DNA from: Oehlia diaphana
Taxonomy: Eukaryota; Glomeromycota; Glomeromycetes; Glomerales; Glomeraceae
Length of the DNA: 10,420 bases
Reading direction: 5' to 3'
NCBI GenBank assembly: GCA_003833135.1
Contig: QZLH01000103.1
Span: forward strand, 42,284 to 52,703
Positions 1 through 6,978 of the stretch are shown here, in pieces. The position numbers and the translations under genes were made by a program. The notes under the pieces are model-generated. The model did no database searches. It saw only the letters and a program-made list of their open reading frames with translations, and was not told where the DNA came from. Every line of letters begins with the position of its first letter. The first letter of the stretch is position 1.

Positions 1-60
1 TACACTGATATATTTTATTTAAGTGATACTGATATTTTTAAATGATATTAATATATTTTA
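1..60. repeat. AT-rich GATATT-type low-complexity sequence
   Basis: The first 60 bases are almost pure A/T and repeat variants of GATAT (ctgatatat, tgatactgatatt, atgatattaat). The same word recurs densely at about 3040-3450, so both stretches may belong to one dispersed degenerate repeat. With the window edge so close, its full extent cannot be seen. Confidence 0.35.
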
Positions 61-95
61 ATAGGGGATAACGACAACATGATGAAATAAAAAGT

Positions 96-156
96 GTAAG
101 TTATTGTTATATAATGAAGGCCTTTTCATCTTTTGTTTAAACTTTGTTCATTAAAG
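96..156 (+). other. Possible 5' UTR intron before the RS-repeat gene
   Basis: A strong donor GTAAGT begins at 96, and an acceptor (ttaaag) ends immediately before the ATG at 157, which would give a 61-base intron of the size seen elsewhere in the window. No upstream frame stays open with an ATG, so a spliced upstream exon would be untranslated. Alternatively this is simply unspliced leader. Confidence 0.3.
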
Positions 157-297
157 ATGAGAAAATTTCATAATTTAAGTCTTAAACCTGTATCTCGCAA
201 AGAAACACCTGAAAGTCCGTCAAGTCAAGTCTCTCAACAATCCCATGTTCAAGAACAAACTCAGTCCCTCTCTCATACCCACTCCCGCTTTCATCGA

Positions 298-689
298 CGT
301 TCATCAAGATCTCCCTCTCGTCATCACCATTCATCCTCTTGTCATCGTAATTCATCAAGATCTCCCTCTCGTCGTCACCATTCACCCTCTCGTCATCGTA
401 ATTCATCAAGATCTCCCTCTCGTCGTCACCATTTACCCTCTCGTCGTCATAATTCGTCAAGATCTCCCTCCCGTTATCACCATTCACCTTCTCATCATCG
501 TAATTCGTCAAGATCTCCTCCCATCATCACCATTCACCCTCTCATCATCATAATTCGTCAAGATCTCCCTTCCGTCATCACCATTCACCCTCTCATCATC
601 GTAATTCTCCCTCCCGTCATCACCATTCATCCTCTCGTCATCCATTAAGATCTCCCTCCCTTCATCACCATTCAAGTTCCCGCACTCAT
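298..689 (+). repeat. 51-base tandem repeats encoding RS/RH-rich peptide units (about 8 copies)
   Basis: Units begin at about 298, 346, 397, 448, 499, 549, 600 and 642, with core cgtaattcatcaagatct followed by ccctctcgtcgtcaccattc. Each full unit is 17 codons of the type RNSSRSPSRRHHSPSRH. The first unit is 48 bases, the fifth 50 (this causes the frameshift), and the seventh lacks nine bases. Internal units are more alike than the edge units, as expected from unequal crossing-over or slippage. All six frames stay largely open across the array, giving spurious overlapping reading frames on both strands. Confidence 0.9.
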
Positions 690-2196
690 CTTCGTCATCA
701 TCCATCATCAAGATCACCTCTTTCTCCTGAAGTTAGTTCTTTAACCTCCCTAAACAGAGGAAGGTCCTTGACGAAAAGTAATATTTTCCTCATTATCGTT
801 AAATTTTATTTAACGACTTATACTGATTATACATATAATAATAGAAAATTTAGCTCATTCAATTCAAGACCGATTCACGTCTAAACCTTCCTCTTCAAAA
901 CGTGCTCCTCCAACACGCGCTCTTTCTTTGATATCAATTCCGGATTTAGGTAAAGATCAATACCATTCTTTTCAAGCTCAATTATATTCACATCATCACT
1001 CATTACCTTCAATATTATTTTCATATTAAAATGATTTATATAAATATTGACCTATAATAGAATATCATGAACAGCAAGAACATAGGCAACCTGATCATAA
1101 GCGACAAGATGAAATAGAGAATCTACATAATGCAGTTGCTAATCTTTCCCAAAGGCTCAAGGTCCTAAGTAGTAGTAGTCAAGGATCTTTAAATATCGGA
1201 AGTCTTTCTCCTTTAATAGTAATGGAAGAAGATCATAACAATGAGGATTTGCAGCCGATGACACCAGAGTTCAAGAAAACTCTTCATGTAAATTATACAT
1301 TTTTATTAATAATATATCCTTATTACTGATTTTGTTTTATCAAATAGGATGAAGTGGTTCAGATAATTAGCTGTCTGGACTCTAGCCTTCTCTTCGATGT
1401 CAAAACTACATTCACAAAACAAAAAAAGCATATCAATAAGAAGCTCCTTCTGGCTATAAAATCAGCAATGAATCCATCTTTAAAAGCTTACGATTCTGAA
1501 ATCGTAAAAATTGTCAAACAACTGCACAAATCTCGAAGAGAGATTTGGAGATTACAAGATGAAGGGCGGATCGGCGAGCATCATAAGCGGCAACGTATGA
1601 ACTCGAGGCGGGACCAAGTATAAAATTTATTATTTAAATGCAGGCAATTAATAATTATTATTAACTTTATTAATTCTTTTATAGAAAATCGGAAGACGTA
1701 GAAAGGGACTACAACATATGATCAGAGCCAGTGATAAGTTATTAGAAAAATACCACCCCAAAGATATTACGTTGGACAAATTTATCAAAGACTGCGAAAA
1801 AGCAGTCAACGTATCAGAATTACATTCTGATGAATGGTCGACTGAGGACGAGAGGTTAGCAAATGAGGAAACAGAACAAAATAAAAGGCCAGAACGGCTA
1901 GCCGATTCGAATTCCGTCATTGTAGTACATGAAAAAAATTGGTGATCGTCTCCAGTATGTAAACGTGTAAATTTTTTTAATGATACCAATAATAATGATA
2001 CCAATAATACTTATACATAATAACTTATATATTTAATTAGATCAAAAAAGTATTGTATCGAGCAGAAGAGATCGGTGAGAATATTGGGACAGGATTCTGT
2101 CGTGTGCGACATCGTTTAAATCATGTTGATAAGGATAGCAGACCAAATGACAATATGCCTAAATGGTGGATTTCTTCGAGTTGGGTAGAACCTGAA

Positions 2197-2347
2197 GATG
2201 ATGACGACGATGATAATTAAGAAAATGACGAGGCTGACAATAATCGTGGCAAAGATGGTAATGATGGTAATGATGATAATAATGCCAATGATGATAACAA
2301 CGGTGACGATGATGATGATGATAATGATAATGATAATAATGGTAAAG
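2197..2347 (+). repeat. GAT/AAT trinucleotide-rich tract (Asp/Asn tail)
   Basis: The sequence is dominated by gat, aat and gac triplets. In the frame of the preceding exon it encodes an Asp/Asn-rich tail (EPEDDDDDDN, stop, then ENDEADNNRGKDGNDGND). It is slippage-prone, which fits the in-frame TAA at 2218-2220 and the frame change close to 2347. After the shift, a Asn/Thr/Ser-rich reading (VDKNNDTNSNNTNNS) runs to TAA at 2420-2422. Read in another frame the tract gives a meaningless Met/Ile-rich peptide. Confidence 0.75.
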
Positions 2348-2486
2348 GATGGTGTTGATAAAAATAATGATACTAATAGTAATAATACTAATAATAGTGG
2401 TAGTTCTACTACTATATGTTAACGATAGTAATTATAATAATATAGTATATATAATAATAATATAGACAATAATAGTGTGTAATAAT

Positions 2487-2492
2487 AATAAA
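2487..2492 (+). terminator. Candidate polyadenylation signal for the RS-repeat gene
   Basis: An AATAAA hexamer lies 65 bases after the last possible stop of the upstream gene. In such AT-rich DNA the hexamer arises often by chance, so support is weak. Confidence 0.3.
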
Positions 2493-2580
2493 ATATATAT
2501 TACTTAAGTGCAACATATAACGTACATTTATTATTTGTATATCATCAAAAATAAATCATGAAATAAACAAATCGGAGTAT

Positions 2581-2790
2581 CTTTAAAAAATCGGCATGAC
2601 GATTTTTAAAAAAGTTCCACACGATATGAAAATAAGCATATTCTATTTTAAAATCGTACAAATTGTAAAAAGAAATCAGAATGACGATTTTTACTAAATA
2701 AGAAAAATTGCTCTTTACGACACGAAAATAGGTATAATCTATACTAAACTCACTATATCCGATTCGAAAATTGGCAAAGCTATTCTTACG
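2581..2790. repeat. Diverged tandem repeat, period about 95-96 bases, two copies
   Basis: The word atgacgattttt occurs at 2596 and again at 2691, and the similar pieces atgaaaataagcatattcta (2626) and acgaaaataggtataatcta (2722) lie 96 bases apart, so two copies of a 95-96 base unit are adjacent. Related fragments continue to about 2890 (gattcgaaaattggcaaa; aaccgatttttatt). A minus-strand open frame of 92 codons crosses it, rich in Phe, Tyr, Ile and Asn with repetitive blocks (DYTYFRVV and EYAYFHIV). That looks like a by-product of the repeat rather than a gene. Confidence 0.55.
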
Positions 2791-3039
2791 AGAGAATTTA
2801 CAATTTTTGGCAATACGCGCCATAAAATCGCCACAAATAGGACAAAAATAGAATAGTATATTTGCAAATCAGCAAAACCGATTTTTATTAGTTTGACGTG
2901 TGTAAAATGTGAATTAAATAATAAAAGTTATTGTTAAGTTATTGAATAATAGAATGGATATTAAGAAGTTAGTAGTGGTAAAGAACTTAGGCTGACTACA
3001 AGTACATATATAAGAAACTGTTATAAAATTAATTGTAAT

Positions 3040-3450
3040 ATTAAAAATGTCAATTAGATATCATGACAATATTATTTAGATGTCATTGTAACATTAATTA
3101 AAATTATATATTATTTATTAAAAATTTATCAGTATCATTAAAATACCATTTTGATAATAAATCGATATCTATCCTAAAAATTTCAGCATGATATCGATTT
3201 GATATTATATATGATATTTTGACGATATCATAGTAATATTAAATTGATATTGTAAATTTTTTTTTTAGTTATTTTGGTTAAGTAAATTATCAATGTTTTT
3301 TTGATGTTAAATTGATATTACAATAAATATTATATCTATATCGTATAGACATCAAAATAATTCTATTATAATATTTGGAAAAAAAATTATCGAATTGGTA
3401 TCATTATAATATAATAGCTATATCATAATGATATTAATTTGGCATCTCTC
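3040..3450. repeat. GATAT/ATATC-rich degenerate repeat field
   Basis: Across about 400 bases, variants of tgatatc, gatatt and aatatc recur on both strands: tagatatcatgac, aaatcgatatc, gatatcgatttgatatt, gacgatatcatag, and ttaaattgatatt twice (about 3239 and 3308). Many are partly self-complementary. No constant period is obvious by eye. The motif resembles the first 60 bases of the window. It could be a decayed satellite or the remains of nested AT-rich MITEs. Confidence 0.5.
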
Positions 3451-3688
3451 AGATTTTCAAGGTTTCTGTAAAGAAGAAAGGAGAAACTCTTGCAATTTGA
3501 AAGTATAATTAAAAATCTAAACCAAGTATAATGAATTTATTAGTAAAATATATTGTTATAGTTTACCAATGAGTGGTAGATATAAGTGTCTCAGTGACAA
3601 CATTAAACTTTTTAATTATATAATTTTAAATGCAAATATTATATATATTTTTTATAAGTATTTAATTTCAAGTTGTATAATTTTAAAT

Positions 3689-3818
3689 CAGTTAAACTTC
3701 TATATATAAATCATCTGTTTTTTCTGTAAAAATCAGTAATCATATAGAAGTATGGAAAAAAATAGGTATTTATAAAGAGGTATTCTTATACAATGATAAT
3801 TATATGGAGGTTTAACTG
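3689..3818. mobile_element. MITE-like element, 130 bp, with pogo/Tc1-mariner-type terminal inverted repeats
   Basis: The left end reads cagttaaacttctatatata and the reverse complement of the right end reads cagttaaacctccatataat. Over 26 bases the two ends match at 21 positions. CAG termini with a pyrimidine-rich, TATA-containing continuation resemble inverted repeats of pogo/Tigger-type DNA transposons. There is no coding capacity, so it would be non-autonomous. Target-site duplication is incomplete: TA follows the right end at 3819-3820, but AT precedes the left end, so one flank may have mutated. Superfamily assignment rests only on the ends. Confidence 0.6.
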
Positions 3819-3876
3819 TAATTCTTTTTAAATATTATAATTTTGATAACTATATTTATAATTTAAAAAGAACTGT
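3815..3876. repeat. Imperfect inverted repeat beside the MITE
   Basis: The left arm (3815-3840, actgtaattctttttaaa then ttataa) is complementary to the right arm (3856-3876, ttataatttaaaaagaactg), with two small bulges and a 15-base loop. It overlaps the last four bases of the MITE-like element. It may be a second, decayed inverted-repeat element or an AT-rich hairpin arising by chance. Confidence 0.4.
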
Positions 3877-4170
3877 AAACTTAAGTTTTTTTCAATTTCT
3901 TACTAGTTGATACTAGATCATTATTAATATTTAGTATATCAGAGTTTTTTTATAAAACTAAACAAATGTTTCTAAAATAAACTTACATTTTTTTGTATTT
4001 TGACTTTTAAACATTTTAAAGTAACAATGAATTATTATAATTACATTTCAATATTTAATATATATTTATTTTTAAAATTATTTAAAAAAAGTTAGCCAAT
4101 TTTTAATCTGTATGTGTTCCTTTTAAAAGCTATTCAAGAATTCATGAATCGCATATACAATCTTTGTAGT

Positions 4171-4470
4171 TTAATTATTTTTATTTTGTGAAACATTTTC
4201 TTTTACTAAATCTTCTAATAAAAACATTGCAGACCAAGTTTCTTGTCATATTTACATTATTATACAGCTATTCAAGCATTTTTTTTCAATATATCTACTG
4301 TAGGTCATAATAAATTTCCTATGGAGAATTCTTATAGAATTCTTGTACAAATGTGTTTAATGGATCTATGGCATGCGTTTCAGGTTTTTATAATCCTATA
4401 AACTATCAATAAATATGCTCTGTAAGATCGATCCAATTTAAATCATCAGAATGATAGTATATGCATTTTA
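4171..4470 (-). pseudogene. Decayed coding remnant of unknown family
   Basis: Read on the minus strand, this stretch holds several coding-like segments separated by stops and one frame change. From upstream to downstream they are YHSDDLNWIDLTEHIY; then, after TGA, TAG and TAA in the same frame, KPETHAIDPLNTFVQEFY (4379-4381 encodes its Glu-Thr junction Glu). After TAG at 4319-4321 comes EIYYDLQ. After a further TAG, a TGA and a frame change comes KKCLNSCII, and after two more stops QETWSAMFLLEDLVKENVSQ, ending at TAA 4171-4173. The amino-acid mix (Trp, Pro, Asp, Glu, His) differs sharply from surrounding AT-rich noise, so I infer a dead gene fragment. I do not recognise the parent family, and no start or splice structure can be defended. 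Confidence 0.5.
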
Positions 4471-4586
4471 ATCATAAAAAATTTTTATTTCTCCGTTAAT
4501 TTTAGATATTATATGATATTATATTTAATTAATATGAAAAGAAAAGACAATAAAATAACATTAAAAGGTTAATGAAAAAAAAAAAT

Positions 4587-6715
4587 TCAATCATATTTAA
4601 CTTTAACTTGATATTTTTCACCAGTTTTTTGATTTTCAGCGGTAGCCAAAATTTCTACCGCACCAAAAGTTAAAGTGAATAAAATTGTTACATCTTCATA
4701 ATTATCATTTTCTGGTAATTCAATTTCCCAAGGACGTAATAAACTAACTCCAGGATCGTTACAAAATTTTGCATTTAACGCTTTTGTAACATATAAATCA
4801 AAACTAATACTACGCTGCATCATTGAATGTGGTTTAAATACTCTAACTACTTTCTCGTTTACTAATATTGGTTTACCGCGTTCTGCAAGTGGATCAAATA
4901 TGATTGTATATCCATTTGGAAGTATTTGTGATGGCGGATCACCTGGTAAAGATTTTCGTATAGCGTCTGTTCCTATAAAATGAAACAAAATTAAATTTGA
5001 CTTCACTTAATTACAATTGCGCACTTAGAATAAAATTAAAAGAACTAAAATACCATATGTTCGTCTTAAGACGGTATGTACCCTCATGTCCGTTCGAAGA
5101 CCATATTGAACACCACCCTTTACAGCTGCAATCATAGGTTGCAATGGTACAGAAATATCCGACACAGTCTTATTAAATTCTTTTATAATTCTCTCTTGTA
5201 AATATTTAGATTCGCTAAATCCACCAACCAACATAATAACTGAACTTTTTTTATTTGCTTGTTGGGCCAATTGTCCCTTTATCAAGTCTATAATTTTGTT
5301 TATCAAAGGATCAAACATTCCCCTAACATCACTAAATTCAACCCATACTGAATCGGATTCTTTTAAAAATCCTTGTTTTCTCGCTTCTTCAATAATTGAT
5401 GGGTAATTTTTTAAAACTATTTCATAACGTTGAAATTCTGATTTTTGTCCAGTAAAAGGGAATTTTACATCTTTACAGAACTCTTGCACTATATATTGTA
5501 ATATATTATAATGATTCTTTTCTAACGATTCAATAGTAGAACTTCCTAATTTTCGACCAAGAAATTCTACGAATTTTTTATCAATAAGACTTGATCCACA
5601 ATTTCCACTGGTAGATTCCGTTAATTCGCTTATCTTATTATCTTCTAATAACTTGTGACTTGTCAAATTCACAGCGCCACCACCGCAATCCACGACTATA
5701 AATGAATCTAAATATCCAGAGTCGATTCATTAAGATTAACATTATTTTACGCATAAAAATTTTTTATTTTTATATATATATAAAAAAAATCACCTCCAGG
5801 TTTCAATTTATTTTTTTCCGAAGAATTTAAACAGTGTATCGCAGCTGCTGCAGCTAATTTGATACAAAAATAAACAAATAATTAATTAATTAATGATTGC
5901 AATTATTTTTAATACTTAGTGTTACTTACGTTCCGTAATAAATAACAGATATCTACTGTCTCTCTCTTTAATTAAATTTGCATTAAAAGCGCAATCCCGC
6001 ATTATTGCAATTGCGTCATCGTCAAATTCTACCGGTACCTTAATTATAAAACAAAAAATAAATCAGAAATATATAATCAAACAAAATTTAAACATAAACT
6101 TTATACGTACCGTAAGCACAATTAACACTTGACTATAAAAATTTAAACTTGACCAAATATTATTTACTTTTCCTTTAATCATTTCACCTAACTTTCTCAG
6201 ATAATCTGAAATAACTCTTTTATAGTCTAAATTATCTGGCAAGAAAGATTTTTCTTTGAATAGAAATAGTTTAAATAATTCTATGGGTTTAGATTGATTA
6301 TCATTCCCCTTCTTCCTTGGTTTTTCAGGTAAGGCGGAAAATCCCCAAGATATTATGGATGAATATGATTCATCATATTTTATAATTGTTGGAGTTTTAT
6401 AACCTTTAAAACCATCCCATCTATTTTCTACAGTGATTTCGCCTGGATTAGATTTGTTGGCATAAGCATACCCCTAAATATTATGAACACCGTTATACAA
6501 ATTTGAAAATAAACTGTGAATTATCAAGAAATAATTAAATAATCACTTACGGAAGAAACAGTGCCAAAGTCTATCAATTAGATAACGTGATTAAAGCATC
6601 AGAAATTTATTAACGGTTTATATTTTTTAATATCGTTAAATCAATTGTCCCAAAACAATAATTAAATATTACCAATTGCGACGACAACTTCAATATCTTG
6701 TTTTGACGAGGCCAT
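4587..6715 (-). CDS. Hsp70-like ATPase, HSPA12-type, 7 exons, 544 aa
   Basis: Predicted cytosolic actin/Hsp70-fold ATPase of the divergent HSPA12 kind; the cellular role of these fungal expansions is not established. Exons on the complement, in order: 6715-6673, 6570-6551, 6473-6111, 6038-5930, 5853-5794, 5707-5054, 4972-4587. All introns are GT-AG (72-102 bases) and the 1635-base total is an exact multiple of three. Start MASSKQDIEVVVAI is preceded by an A-rich leader. Visible motifs: phosphate-1 DFGTVSSGYAY (residues 15-25), ITEPAAAAIHC (about 176-186, the connect region), phosphate-2 VDCGGGAVNL (204-213) and adenosine motif MLVGGFSESKYLQ (about 357-369), followed by a C-terminal part of about 125 residues. 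No EEVD tail or classical peptide-binding domain is recognisable. Oddity: phosphate-2 has Ala and Asn where its neighbour and typical members have Thr and Asp, so ATP hydrolysis may be weakened. It lies head to head with the paralogue at 6979. Confidence 0.93.
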
Positions 6716-6978
6716 TTTTTTTTTTAAAAGAAAAGAAAGATGTTTTTTCTACAAAAATAGTTCAGATTAACTTTGCCCCTTATAACGTAACACACAAAAT
6801 AAATCCTGTTTTATGATCAAAATATGCAGATGCTTAGTTCGAACCAATGATTTCTTCGAGTGATGTTTAACAACACATGTTTGGATTTTTGAACGTGATA
6901 ACATGATTTGGTTGTATGCAATAAAGTTTAAATATAAATATGCTTAAATGCTAGAATACAAAGAAACAAAAGACGAAC
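6716..6978. promoter_or_regulatory. Shared divergent promoter region of the Hsp70-like pair
   Basis: These 263 bases separate the two start codons and must hold both 5' leaders and core promoters. An A/T homopolymer-rich tract adjoins each start: poly-A on the minus-strand gene's sense strand at 6716-6735, and an A-rich purine leader before the plus-strand ATG. TATAAATA at 6933-6940 could be a TATA element for the plus gene. A TTATAA at about 6780-6785 could serve the minus gene. I found no properly spaced heat-shock element (alternating GAA/TTC pentamers), so heat regulation is not shown. Confidence 0.6.

Larger units (their letters stand above)
157..2422 (+). pseudogene. Disrupted multi-exon gene: RS/RH-rich N-terminus, basic middle, Asp/Asn-rich tail; function unknown
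   Basis: I do not recognise this family. Proposed exons are 157-777, 845-949, 1061-1287, 1348-1617, 1685-1954 (or to 1921) and 2041-2422; every junction is GT-AG and phases agree. The product starts MRKFHNLSLKP, runs into RS/RH repeats (NSSRSPSRRHH units) recalling RS domains of SR-related nuclear proteins, then a Ser/Pro/Arg stretch (SKPSSSKRAPPTRALSLI). A polar, probably helical segment (YHEQQEHRQPD to NAVANLSQRL) follows, then a Lys/Arg-rich block (QLHKSRREIWRLQ, RRDQKIGRRRKG), a Trp-rich piece (MPKWWISSSW) and an Asp/Asn tail. Lesions: a one-base deletion near 517-521, TGA at 1943-1945, TAA at 2218-2220 and a one-base insertion near 2347. If TAA 2218 is the true stop and splicing is from 1922, only the repeat frameshift breaks it (about 546 codons). 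It could therefore be a live gene with an assembly error rather than a pseudogene. A nuclear role is only suggested by the RS-like region. Confidence 0.6.
2423..4170. other. Gene-poor AT-rich intergenic block
   Basis: I see no credible coding region here on either strand. The block holds a TAATAA-rich stretch (2425-2500), a diverged 95-base tandem repeat (2581-2790), a GATAT-rich repeat field (3040-3450), a MITE-like element (3689-3818) and an imperfect inverted repeat (3815-3876). For 2830-3040, 3450-3688 and 3880-4170 I find only low-complexity AT-rich sequence with no recognisable RNA gene. Confidence 0.6.

Noticed and set aside
298..689. CRISPR-like array
   Set aside because: Repeats are directly tandem with no unique spacers, diverge internally and encode peptide units; the window is eukaryotic in style.
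182..717. Open minus-strand and alternative plus-strand frames over the 51-base repeats (Asp/Glu-rich or Ile/His-rich peptides)
   Set aside because: The repeat unit lacks stops in several frames, so these are shadows. The RS/RH frame starts at an ATG and joins downstream exons in phase.
950..1039. Continuation of exon 2 past 949 (GKDQYHSFQAQLYSHHHS) as coding
   Set aside because: It looks coding-like, but ends at TAA with no later donor, whereas the GTAAAG donor at 950 joins 1061 in correct phase. Retention of this intron as an alternative short product is not excluded.
1648..2004. 118-codon minus-strand open frame
   Set aside because: It lies antisense to two well-formed exons, and its Ser/Leu-rich peptide mirrors their codon bias.
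2198..2422. Met/Ile-rich 74-codon open frame as a separate gene
   Set aside because: Its first part is the off-frame reading of the GAT/AAT tract; only the last portion matters, as the continuation of the disrupted Asp/Asn tail.
2545..2823. 92-codon minus-strand frame as a small protein gene
   Set aside because: It coincides with a 95-96 base tandem repeat, has a biased Phe/Tyr/Ile composition and no flanking gene signals. It is kept only as a finding.
6838..6857. Heat-shock element in the shared Hsp70 promoter (TTCGAA, TTCTTC, GAA words)
   Set aside because: The GAA and TTC units are not in the five-base alternating register required of a heat-shock element.
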